A DNA stretch of 64,000 nt. Source: Pseudanabaena biceps (GTDB lineage Bacteria > Cyanobacteriota > Cyanobacteriia > Pseudanabaenales > Pseudanabaenaceae). Where the stretch lies: NCBI GenBank assembly GCA_013361095.1, contig JAATWA010000001.1, positions 3,906,958-3,970,957 of the forward strand. Reading direction: 5' to 3'. The notes under the pieces were generated by a model that searched no databases, had not been told where the DNA came from, and was given only the letters and a program-made list of their open reading frames with translations. Positions within the stretch are counted from its first letter, which is position 1, and each line of letters begins with the position of its first letter. A program made the position numbers and the translations under genes. This document shows, in pieces, positions 17,051-25,423 of the stretch.

Positions 17051-17125
17051 CGTTTGAGCAAAATATACAAAGCTGCAACAGACTGTAATTATCGAACTCC
17101 AGAAAGAATGAGCTAGCGCAAAACC

Positions 17126-17250
17126 GCAATTCTCATTATAAAAATTAGTTTTTAAAAGCCATCCTACGGATGGCTTTTAAAAACTAATTTTGGGGTTTGC
17201 AGCGCCTAAGGTGCTGCAAACCCCAAAATTGGTTTAATAATGAGAATTGC
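17126..17250. repeat. Family C double-hairpin element
   Basis: Perfect 14 bp terminal inverted repeats GCAATTCTCATTAT / ATAATGAGAATTGC enclose two hairpins: AAAAGCCATCC-TAC-GGATGGCTTTT and GGGGTTTGCAGCGCC/GGTGCTGCAAACCCC. The first-hairpin stem differs from the copies at 4536 and 27198 by paired changes, so pairing rather than sequence is kept. Confidence 0.9.
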
Positions 17251-17293
17251 TGAACGCAAAACGCCGCCTTACTCTTTTTGAGCAATGCCGTGT

Positions 17294-17328
17294 AAGCTAA
17301 TTTAAGCATTTTGCGCTTAAATTAGCTT
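17294..17328 (+). promoter_or_regulatory. Inverted repeat just upstream of the ABC permease start
   Basis: AAGCTAATTTAAGC and GCTTAAATTAGCTT (14 bp arms, 7 bp spacer) end 9 bp before the ATG at 17338. It differs from the GC-tipped elements and could be an operator or an RNA hairpin controlling translation. Function is inferred from position only. Confidence 0.5.
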
Positions 17329-17337
17329 TTAGGGATT

Positions 17338-18300
17338 ATGCAAGCGATGTCTGCAAGTAATAAAAAGATCTTCATGGATGTAATTGCTAATTTCAAAAAA
17401 AATATTTGGAACTGGCGAACGATCGCCCAACTAATATTTTTAGCAATCGTGATTACTTGCAGCATTTTGGCTTGGAATACCCTTGCTCGAAATATGCGAA
17501 GCTCTGGCTTGGCGATAAGTTTTGACTTTCTGAACGATCCTGCTTCCTTTGATATCGCAGACACACCTTTTCCTTACAAAGCTTCGGATAGTTATACCAA
17601 AGCCCTACAAGTTGGATTGATCAATTCGCTCAAGGCGATCGCCGTAAGTATTATTTCGGCAACCGTTATTGGTGTCACAGTGGGTATTTCGCGCTTATCT
17701 AATAACTGGTTACTGAAGCAGATTGCACGAATTTATGTAGAAATTCTTCGGAATACGCCATTACTATTGCAACTATTTTTCTGGTATTCAGCGATATTTT
17801 TAACACTTCCTTCGGCTAGCGATCGCATTTCGTTAGGGTTTGCCACCATCGCTAAAGATGGCATCACGATCGCTGGTTTGAATATGACTTTGAGTTCTGA
17901 GTTTTGCGCTCTTGTGCTCGGATTGACTATGTTTTCTAGTGCATTCATTGCCGAAATTGTGCGCGGCGGCATTCTCTCTGTTCCTAAAGGTCAAACAGAA
18001 GCAGCCAAGTCTCTGGGTTTAAATAGTTTTCAAACTATGCAAAAGATTGTTTTACCTCAAGCTTTGCGCGTGATTATTCCATCGCTGACTAGTCAGTATG
18101 TAAATATTGCGAAAAATTCCAGTCTTGCGATCGCGATCGGTTACACCGATATTTATCGCATTGCATCTACGACTATCAATCAAACAGGACGACCGATTAA
18201 TGTGATTTTGATTATCATGGCAGTCTATCTGACGATGAGTTTGTTCATTTCAGGAAGTATGAATCTCCTAAATCGTCAGTTCCAAATTGTAGAACGCTAA
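17338..18300 (+). CDS. Amino-acid ABC transporter permease (NatG/AapQ-like)
   Basis: A 320-residue inner-membrane permease of the polar amino-acid uptake family (HisM/AapQ). It has a TM segment near residues 30-50, then a conserved core: VGLINSLKAIAVSIISATVIG, VEILRNTPLLLQLFFWY, and the EAA loop that docks the ATPase (EAAKSLGLNSFQTMQKIVLPQALRVIIPSL). It resembles cyanobacterial NatG of the N-I neutral/acidic amino-acid system. The binding protein, second permease and ATPase are not adjacent, so it is an isolated subunit gene. An alternative start is Met4 (17347). Confidence 0.85.
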   Translation: MQAMSASNKKIFMDVIANFKKNIWNWRTIAQLIFLAIVITCSILAWNTLARNMRSSGLAISFDFLNDPASFDIADTPFPYKASDSYTKALQVGLINSLKAIAVSIISATVIGVTVGISRLSNNWLLKQIARIYVEILRNTPLLLQLFFWYSAIFLTLPSASDRISLGFATIAKDGITIAGLNMTLSSEFCALVLGLTMFSSAFIAEIVRGGILSVPKGQTEAAKSLGLNSFQTMQKIVLPQALRVIIPSLTSQYVNIAKNSSLAIAIGYTDIYRIASTTINQTGRPINVILIIMAVYLTMSLFISGSMNLLNRQFQIVER

Positions 18301-18319
18301 AATAGCTAAGCAGAATACA

Positions 18320-18429
18320 CAGCGCTTTGCGCTTTCTTAAAGCCCAAGAAAAGTTTTGAAAGGCTGGCTTCGCCAGCCTTTCAAAACTTTTCTTGACATA
18401 GTGATTCGGCGCTACGCGCCGAATCACTA
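18320..18429. repeat. Family A palindrome and a second GC-tipped palindrome
   Basis: The left arm CAGCGCTTTGCGCTTTCTTA precedes a perfect palindrome (18345-18395, CAAGAAAAGTTTTGAAAGGC arms, CTGGCTTCGCCAG tip). Next is a smaller one (18399-18429, TAGTGATTCGGCGC arms). Together they fill most of the permease-cryptochrome gap. Confidence 0.85.
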
Positions 18430-18473
18430 ATCCTTGGCTGTAAAGTAATCGTAATTTAAATTCTTAAAAATTC

Positions 18474-19937
18474 ATGAATAATGTTTTGGTTTGGTTTCGT
18501 AATGACTTGCGATCGCATGATTGCGAAACTTTATACCGTGCGTCAGAAGCGGCTAAACAAACAGGTGGGCAGATATTTCCTGTCTATTGTTTTGATGTTA
18601 AACAATTCCAAGAGACATCCTTTGGGTTTAAAAAGACAGGTGCTTTTCGGGCAAAATTTTTGATTGAGACAGTAGCAAATTTGCGGGAAAATTTGCGATC
18701 GCTTAACTCTGATTTGATTTTAAGGATTGGACATCCTGAGCAAATCCTGTCAGAGTTAGCGCAGCAACTAGACGTTAGTTCTATCTACTATCATGCAGAA
18801 GTCACGACTGAAGAAAAAGCTGTAGAAAAAAAGCTAAGTTATCTTCTCGAAAAGCATAATATTAAATTTAAAAGATTTTGGGGAAGTACTTTACTACACA
18901 CTGAGGATCTTCCGTTTGCGATCGCTAATTTACTAGAACTATTTACCCACTTTCGTAAACAGGTTGAGAAAGATTTCACTGTTCGCAACCCTTTTCCCAC
19001 GCCCACAAATCTTCCTGCATTTCCTAAAGGTCTTGATATCGGGGAAATCCCGACCTTAGTCCAACTAGGTTTAGAAGAAATAGAACTATGCGATCGCGCA
19101 GTATTGCATTTTAAAGGTGGTGAAACCGAAGCAATAAGGCGATTAGAGCATTACTTTTGGTCTAGCGATCGCCTACAAGTTTATAAGCAAACTCGCAATG
19201 GAATGCTCTATGCTGACGACTCATCTAAGTTCTCGCCTTGGCTATCATTGGGAGCCTTAAGTCCGCGCTATGTATATCAACAAGTCAAAAAATACGAATG
19301 CGATCGCCTTGCCAATGACTCAACTTATTGGTTAATTTTTGAACTACTATGGCGCGACTATTTTCGATTTGTAGCCAAAAAGCATGGCAATAAACTATTC
19401 CATCACGAGGGATTGCGCGGCATGGAGATACCTTGGAAACAAGATTGGCAGCGTTTTGAACTTTGGCAAACAGGGCATACTGGCTTTCCATTAGTAGATG
19501 CGAATATGCGAGAGCTTGCGGCCACGGGCTTCATGTCCAATCGTGGAAGACAGAATGTGGCTAGTTTTCTTACTAAAAATTTAGGGATAGATTGGCGGAT
19601 GGGAGCCGAATGGTTTGAATCCTTGCTAATTGATTATGATCCTTGTAGTAATTGGGGAAATTGGAACTACACCGCAGGGATTGGCAATGATGCGCGAGGC
19701 TTTAGGTTTTTTAATATCAATAAGCAATCACAGGATTATGATCGGCAGGGGAAATATGTAAAGCATTGGCTACCAGAACTTGAATCAATTCCCGACAGTA
19801 AAGTCCATCAGCCTTGGCAACTACTGCCCGTTGAGCAGAAACGCTTTAATGTTCGCCTTGGAGTTGATTATCCCCATCCAGTTGTGGATTTGTTTGCTTC
19901 CGCCAAAGCCAATAAAGCAATATATGACAAAGCGTAA
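18474..19937 (+). CDS. DASH-type cryptochrome/photolyase
   Basis: A 487-residue flavoprotein. An N-terminal Rossmann-like antenna domain (VLVWFRNDLRSHDCETLYRA; residues 1-130) is followed by the helical FAD domain: FKGGETEAIRRLEHYFW, TRNGMLYADDSSKFSPWLSLGALSPRYVY, WLIFELLWRDYFRF, DANMRELAATGFMSNRGRQNVASF and FESLLIDYDPCSNWGNWNY. These are the signatures of cry-DASH, which repairs UV lesions in single-stranded DNA and may sense blue light. Its TAA stop overlaps the first base or two of the following palindrome. Confidence 0.93.
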   Translation: MNNVLVWFRNDLRSHDCETLYRASEAAKQTGGQIFPVYCFDVKQFQETSFGFKKTGAFRAKFLIETVANLRENLRSLNSDLILRIGHPEQILSELAQQLDVSSIYYHAEVTTEEKAVEKKLSYLLEKHNIKFKRFWGSTLLHTEDLPFAIANLLELFTHFRKQVEKDFTVRNPFPTPTNLPAFPKGLDIGEIPTLVQLGLEEIELCDRAVLHFKGGETEAIRRLEHYFWSSDRLQVYKQTRNGMLYADDSSKFSPWLSLGALSPRYVYQQVKKYECDRLANDSTYWLIFELLWRDYFRFVAKKHGNKLFHHEGLRGMEIPWKQDWQRFELWQTGHTGFPLVDANMRELAATGFMSNRGRQNVASFLTKNLGIDWRMGAEWFESLLIDYDPCSNWGNWNYTAGIGNDARGFRFFNINKQSQDYDRQGKYVKHWLPELESIPDSKVHQPWQLLPVEQKRFNVRLGVDYPHPVVDLFASAKANKAIYDKA

Positions 19938-20079
19938 AACCAATTTTGAGGTTTTCAGCGCCTTCGGCTCTGAAAACCTCAAAATTGGTTTTTTGAAAGC
20001 TGGCTTTCAAAATAGACAAGCACAAGCAAAAGCCCAAGAATTGATTGGCGGCGCGGAGCGCCGCCAATCAATTCTTGGG
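19936..20079. repeat. Family C single-hairpin fragment plus ACCCAAG palindrome
   Basis: 19936-19992 is the second half of a family C unit (AAAACCAATTTTGAGGTTTTC arms with GCGCC-TTC-GGCTC tip). After a broken GAAAGCTGGCTTTC stretch, a perfect palindrome follows (20033-20079, CCCAAGAATTGATTGGCGG arms). Confidence 0.8.
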
Positions 20080-20561
20080 TCTATGTTAGTGAAACTGTAG
20101 TAACTGGAACATATATAGATTTTCCGTAGCCTATAATTCATTAAATGCCCCACTTAACAAAAATCCACAATCAGATCAACTTGGCAATAGTAACTATCAA
20201 TTTTCTATGCTAAGCGCCATCAGCTTCATTGCTGTTGGTGAAAATCTTAACGTAGAATTAAGAATGTGATGATTCTATGCCAGTAGCTAGGCTCAATTAA
20301 ATATAAAAAACCAAAACCTGTGGCGATCGCATGACGTGTGCCACAGGTTTTGAATCTGTATTTTATTAAGCCCAGCTAATTACAGCAATTTTCGACCAAA
20401 CGAACCACAAGAATCTTTTGAAAGTGTTGCAAAGCAACACTTTCAAAAGATTCTTGGTTCGGGTTTGAGCGCAAAGCGCTGTAATCCAATCAATATCGAG
20501 TAATGAAAATTTACTGTTTTTAGTATATTTTCGACATAATTTTATAGAAATAGTTAATCCG
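20080..20561. repeat. Intergenic region upstream of glsF with two palindromes
   Basis: Contains a CTGTGGC-type palindrome (20312-20352) and a family A element (20408-20456, same inner stem as 13892-13940) with right arm GAGCGCAAAGCGCTGTAA (20467-20484). The glsF promoter must lie in the last ~80 bp. Positions 20100-20300 show nothing I can interpret. Confidence 0.75.
20500..20540 (+). promoter_or_regulatory. Possible NtcA-type site and -10 box upstream of glsF
   Basis: GTA and TAC half-sites (20500-20514) are separated by nine bases, one more than the canonical GTA-N8-TAC. A CATAAT hexamer follows 20 bp downstream. Nitrogen control of GOGAT by NtcA would make biological sense, but the spacing is off, so treat this as weak. 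Confidence 0.2.
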
Positions 20562-23500
20562 ATGGAAATGAGCCGCGCCGCCAATAATATGAATACAAGT
20601 CAGTCTAATCAGTTTGGTCAGTCTGGAACTGCAAATCTTGTCCAAGGTCCTTCATGGCTAGTAGAAGAGCGTGATGCCTGTGGGGTAGGTTTTATCGCCG
20701 ATAAATATGGTCGCGCCAGTCATAAAATTATCAGTAATACCCTCAAAGCCTTGACTTGTATGGAACATCGCGGCGGCTGTAGCGCTGATCAAGATTCGGG
20801 GGATGGCGCAGGGATCATGACTGCAATTCCTTGGGATTTATTGAAAAAAGATTTTCCTGAAATCGATCCTGAGCATACGGCGGTGGGGATGTTTTTCTTG
20901 CCACAGGATCGCGATCGCGCGGCAAAGTTTAAAGAAGTTACCGCCAGAATTGCCACCGAAGAGGGCTTGAAGCTGATCGGTTGGCGCGTTGTGCCTGTAA
21001 AGCCAGAGGTATTGGGGATTCAGGCTAAGGAAAATCAGCCCTACATCGAGCAGGCGGCTTTTTTGGCGGATGCCGATCATCAAGATCTTGATCAGATTGA
21101 ACGCGCTATCTATATCACTCGTCGTCGCATCAAGTTGACGATCGAAAAGGATTATCCCCAAGGCGGCAGTGAATTTTATATTGCATCGCTATCCAATGCC
21201 ACGATTGTGTATAAGGGCATGGTGCGATCGGCAATTCTTGATGCCTTTTACTTGGATTTACAGAATCCTGAATATGTCTCGGCTTACGCGATCTATCACC
21301 GCCGTTTTAGCACCAATACTTTGCCAAAATGGCCGCTTGCTCAGCCGATGCGCTTCCTCGGTCACAATGGCGAAATCAACACCACACAGGGAAATATTAA
21401 TTGGTTCCTAGCGCGACAAGGAGATCTTGCTCACCCAAATTGGGTTGATGCTAAGGGCGATCGCATTCAAGATTTGCTGCCTGTGCTGAAGGCAAATGAA
21501 AGCGATTCGGCAACTTTGGATCATGTTTTTGAATTGCTAATCGAGACAGGTCACAGTCCCCTCGAAGCAATCATGATCCTTGTGCCAGAAGCCTATGAGA
21601 ACCAACCTGATTTAAGCGATCGCCCTGAAATTGTTGATTTTTACGAATATTACAGTGGTTTGCAAGAGGCATGGGATGGTCCCGCGTTGCTTGCCTTTAG
21701 CGATGGCAAGATCGTCGGCGCGGCACTGGATCGCAATGGCTTACGTCCCGCCCGTTACATGATCACTAATGATGGCATGGTAATCGTTAGCTCTGAAGCG
21801 GGGACTGTTGATATTCCTGATTCTGAAATCATCGAAAAAGGTCGCCTTGGACCGGGACAAACGATCGCCGTTGATTTGCAAACTAGCGAAATTCTGCACA
21901 ATTGGGAAATTAAAGAGCGCGTGGCTAAGGCGCATCCCTATGGTGAATGGATTAAGCAGTATCGCAAGCATTTAGAAGCCAAGCCATTCATTGACAGCAC
22001 CACCCTTGATGAGCAGAAGGTACTCACCTATCAAACTGCTTTTGGCTATACCCTCGAAGATGTGGAAATGGTGATTGAGGCGATGGCTCAAGATGGAAAG
22101 GAGCCAGTCTTCTGTATGGGCGATGATGCCCCCCTTGCTTTTCTATCACAGCGTCCGCACCTGCTTTACGACTATTTCAAGCAGCGCTTTGCACAGGTCA
22201 CGAATCCACCGATCGATCCTCTAAGGGAAGGAACAGTGATGTCTCTCTCCATGTTCTTAGGTGAGAGAGCGAATTTACTATTGCCAACTCCTGAATCGGC
22301 ACAACAAATTAAAATCACTAGCCCCGTGATTAATGAAGCAGAACTAGCACAGGTACAGAACTTCGGTTTTGAGTCCGTAACTTTGGAAATGCTTTTTGCG
22401 GTGAGTTCGGGAGCCGAAGGGCTGAAAGCAGCGATCGCTAAAATTAGTGATGATGCCGTTGCCGCCGTGCGATCGGGTACGAAGTTGATAATTCTTAGCG
22501 ATCGCAATTTAAATGCGGAAAATGCCTATATTCCACCACTTCTCGCTGTAGGTGCAGTCCACCATTGCCTCAGTGCGGAAGGGATTCGCATGAAGGCTTC
22601 GATTATTGTCGATACGGCACAATGTTGGAGTACCCACCATTTTGCTTGCTTGATTGGTTATGGAGCCAGTGCGATCTGTCCTTACATGGCGTTGGAAACT
22701 ACGCGCCAATGGTGGGGTAAAGCCAAGACCCAAACCCAAATGCAGAGCGGCAAAATCAAGGCTCTATCAATTACTCAAGTTCAAGACAGCTATCGCAAAG
22801 CCGTTGAAGGTGGCTTGTTGAAGATTCTCTCGAAAATGGGGATTTCCTTGCTGTCCAGCTATAGCGGCGCTCAGATTTTTGAAGCGATCGGTATTGGTGC
22901 AGAAGTGATTGAGACTTCCTTTAAGGGAACGGTTTCCCGCGTTGGTGGTGTCAATTATGCGGATATTGCTTCGGAACTGTTGAGCTTCCATACCCAAGCG
23001 TTTCCCGAATTGCAAGTCAAGAAGCTAGAGAACTATGGCTTCGTGCAGTATCGCCCCACGGGTGAATACCACATGAACAGTCCTGAAATGGCTAAGGCAC
23101 TGCACAAGGCTGTGGCTGGTGAAGGATATGACCATTACGAAGTCTATCGTCAGCAATTGCAGAATCGCACGCCGACAGCTTTGCGGGATTTACTGGAATT
23201 TAAGAGCGATCGCCCTAGCATTTCTATCGATGAAGTGGAAGATGTTTCAGAAATCCTGAAACGTTTCTGCACAGGGGCAATGTCCCTTGGCGCTCTCAGT
23301 CGTGAAGCCCATGAAGTTCTAGCGATCGCCATGAATCGGGTTGGCGGCAAATCCAATTGCGGCGAAGGCGGCGAAGATCCTGTACGTTATCTTCCGATTA
23401 ATGATGTTGATGAGAATGGAGTTTCGGCAACCTTTCCCCATCTCAAGGGGCTAAAAAATGGTGACACCGCCAACTCTGCGATCAAGCAGATTGCATCAGG

Positions 23501-25217
23501 TCGCTTTGGAGTTACACCTTCCTATCTCGTCAGTTCCAATCAATTGGAAATCAAGATGGCTCAAGGCGCGAAACCAGGGGAAGGCGGACAGTTGCCAGGT
23601 CCTAAGGTCAGCAGCTACATCGCTATGTTGCGGAACTCCAAACCAGGGGTATCGTTAATCTCACCACCACCGCACCATGACATCTATTCTATTGAAGACC
23701 TTGCTCAGTTGATTTATGACCTCCATCAGATCAATCCCGTCGCGAAGGTATCGGTGAAGCTGGTATCGGAAATCGGCATCGGCACGATCGCCGCAGGGGT
23801 AGCCAAGGCAAATGCTGACATCATCCAGATTTCTGGCTATGATGGCGGCACAGGTGCATCGCCATTGAGTTCGATCAAGCACGCAGGTTCACCTTGGGAG
23901 CTTGGTCTAGCGGAAGTGCATACCGTTCTCATGGGTAATAAACTACGCGATCGCGTCTTATTACGAGTCGATGGCGGCTTTAAAACTGGTTGGGATGTGG
24001 CGATCGCGGCGCTGCTCGGTGGTGAAGAGTTCGGCTTTGGCACAGCGGCGATGATTGCTGAAGGTTGCATCATGGCGCGGGTTTGCCACACCAACAAGTG
24101 TCCCGTGGGTGTAACTTCCCAATTAGAACAGTTCCGCAAGCGCTTCCCTGGAACTCCTGAGAATGTGGTCAACTTCCTGTTCTTCGTTGCTGAAGAAGTG
24201 CGTCAAATCCTTGCTAAGCTTGGTTATAAATCCCTCAAGGACATCATCGGACGTTCTGACCTCCTAGCCCAACGTCAAGATCTCAAACTTGCCAAGCTCA
24301 ATCTCAATCAAGTTAATCTCGATTGCTTGATCAAGTTACCTGATACTAAGAGCGATCGCAGTTGGTTAGAGCATTCACCAACTCCCCATAGTAACGGCGC
24401 AGTTCTCGATGACGAGATCTTGGCAGATGTTGAAGTACAGAAGGCGATCGCTAATCAAACCGATCTCAACAAATCCTACAAAATCGTCAACACCGATCGC
24501 TCAGTGCCAACCCGCGTATCTGGAGCGATCGCCAAGCAATACGGCAACTCTGGACTCGCCAGCAATCTCAACCTCGAATTTGTGGGCGCAGCAGGTCAAA
24601 GCTTCGGCGCATTCAATATCAACGGGTTGAATCTCTCGGTCATCGGTGAAGCCAATGACTATGTGGGCAAAGGCATCAACGGCGGCATGATCAGCATCAA
24701 GCCTAGCGCCAACGTTATCTTTAACCCCGCCGACAACTCCATCGTTGGCAATACCTGTCTCTATGGCGCAACGGGCGGCTATCTCTTTGTCGATGGACGT
24801 GCTGGCGAACGTTTCGGCGTGCGGAACTCTGGCGCGAAGGCAGTAGTTACAGGCACAGGCGATCACTGTTGCGAATACATGACAGGCGGCGTAATCGTTG
24901 TCCTCGGAACCACAGGTCGCAACGTCGGCGCAGGAATGACGGGCGGTATTGGTTACTTCCTCGATATTGATGGCAAGTTCCAAGAGCGTCTCAGCCAAGA
25001 GGTTCTCAAAGTCCAGCGAGTTACCACTGCCGCAGGGGTCGCGCAACTGAAGGAACTAATTCAATCCAGCTATGACCATACTGGTAGTTCGAGAGCGAAG
25101 GAAATCCTTGACAACTGGTTGAGCTATTTACCGAAGTTCTGGCAAGTCGCGCCTCCTTCGGAGCAGAGCAGCCCTGAAGTTACTGATGATGTAGCAGCGA
25201 GCGCGGCGACAGTGTAA
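20562..25217 (+). CDS. glsF: Ferredoxin-dependent glutamate synthase
   Basis: Makes two glutamates from glutamine and 2-oxoglutarate using photosynthetically reduced ferredoxin, the main ammonium-assimilation step after GlnA. 1551 residues. The catalytic Cys40 (ERDACGVGFIAD) of the class II amidotransferase domain would be exposed by removal of a short propeptide. The central domain and the FMN domain carry the 3Fe-4S cluster Cys in CIMARVCHTNKCPVGV, and a C-terminal beta-helix (GQSFGAFN... GATGGYLFVDGRAGERF) follows. The insertion INDVDENGVSATFPHLKGLK is the ferredoxin loop that separates Fd-GOGAT from NADPH-type GltB. No gltD neighbour, as expected. Confidence 0.95.
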   Translation: MEMSRAANNMNTSQSNQFGQSGTANLVQGPSWLVEERDACGVGFIADKYGRASHKIISNTLKALTCMEHRGGCSADQDSGDGAGIMTAIPWDLLKKDFPEIDPEHTAVGMFFLPQDRDRAAKFKEVTARIATEEGLKLIGWRVVPVKPEVLGIQAKENQPYIEQAAFLADADHQDLDQIERAIYITRRRIKLTIEKDYPQGGSEFYIASLSNATIVYKGMVRSAILDAFYLDLQNPEYVSAYAIYHRRFSTNTLPKWPLAQPMRFLGHNGEINTTQGNINWFLARQGDLAHPNWVDAKGDRIQDLLPVLKANESDSATLDHVFELLIETGHSPLEAIMILVPEAYENQPDLSDRPEIVDFYEYYSGLQEAWDGPALLAFSDGKIVGAALDRNGLRPARYMITNDGMVIVSSEAGTVDIPDSEIIEKGRLGPGQTIAVDLQTSEILHNWEIKERVAKAHPYGEWIKQYRKHLEAKPFIDSTTLDEQKVLTYQTAFGYTLEDVEMVIEAMAQDGKEPVFCMGDDAPLAFLSQRPHLLYDYFKQRFAQVTNPPIDPLREGTVMSLSMFLGERANLLLPTPESAQQIKITSPVINEAELAQVQNFGFESVTLEMLFAVSSGAEGLKAAIAKISDDAVAAVRSGTKLIILSDRNLNAENAYIPPLLAVGAVHHCLSAEGIRMKASIIVDTAQCWSTHHFACLIGYGASAICPYMALETTRQWWGKAKTQTQMQSGKIKALSITQVQDSYRKAVEGGLLKILSKMGISLLSSYSGAQIFEAIGIGAEVIETSFKGTVSRVGGVNYADIASELLSFHTQAFPELQVKKLENYGFVQYRPTGEYHMNSPEMAKALHKAVAGEGYDHYEVYRQQLQNRTPTALRDLLEFKSDRPSISIDEVEDVSEILKRFCTGAMSLGALSREAHEVLAIAMNRVGGKSNCGEGGEDPVRYLPINDVDENGVSATFPHLKGLKNGDTANSAIKQIASGRFGVTPSYLVSSNQLEIKMAQGAKPGEGGQLPGPKVSSYIAMLRNSKPGVSLISPPPHHDIYSIEDLAQLIYDLHQINPVAKVSVKLVSEIGIGTIAAGVAKANADIIQISGYDGGTGASPLSSIKHAGSPWELGLAEVHTVLMGNKLRDRVLLRVDGGFKTGWDVAIAALLGGEEFGFGTAAMIAEGCIMARVCHTNKCPVGVTSQLEQFRKRFPGTPENVVNFLFFVAEEVRQILAKLGYKSLKDIIGRSDLLAQRQDLKLAKLNLNQVNLDCLIKLPDTKSDRSWLEHSPTPHSNGAVLDDEILADVEVQKAIANQTDLNKSYKIVNTDRSVPTRVSGAIAKQYGNSGLASNLNLEFVGAAGQSFGAFNINGLNLSVIGEANDYVGKGINGGMISIKPSANVIFNPADNSIVGNTCLYGATGGYLFVDGRAGERFGVRNSGAKAVVTGTGDHCCEYMTGGVIVVLGTTGRNVGAGMTGGIGYFLDIDGKFQERLSQEVLKVQRVTTAAGVAQLKELIQSSYDHTGSSRAKEILDNWLSYLPKFWQVAPPSEQSSPEVTDDVAASAATV

Positions 25218-25259
25218 TCAAAAAAGAAAGAGGGCATATGCCCTCTTTCTTTTTTGATT
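25216..25259 (+). terminator. Terminator after glsF
   Basis: A perfect palindrome, AATCAAAAAAGAAAGAGGGC-ATAT-complement, with T-run. It overlaps the last two bases of the glsF stop codon. It also overlaps the N-terminal part of a longer in-frame Hsp70 reading, a further reason to start that gene later. Confidence 0.85.
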
Positions 25260-25423
25260 GTGATAGAAATATAAACACATACGACGGAACCAGTGCCGCA
25301 GAACGTGAAAGCCAAGACGCAACTGACAAACTATTACGGATTACTAAATTCATGGACTCCTTAGAAAAAGCAGAAGCTAAAGTTTCCACAGACAGCTATC
25401 CTAATTGGAGAGATATTCGCAGA

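Larger units (their letters stand above)
16775..17337. other. Intergenic region between ctaC and the ABC permease
   Basis: A 563 bp divergent spacer. Positions 16775-16975 are AT-rich and should hold the ctaC promoter; I see no clear operator. The rest is filled by a family A copy, a family C copy and a short inverted repeat, listed separately. No ORF of credible coding character. Confidence 0.6.
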
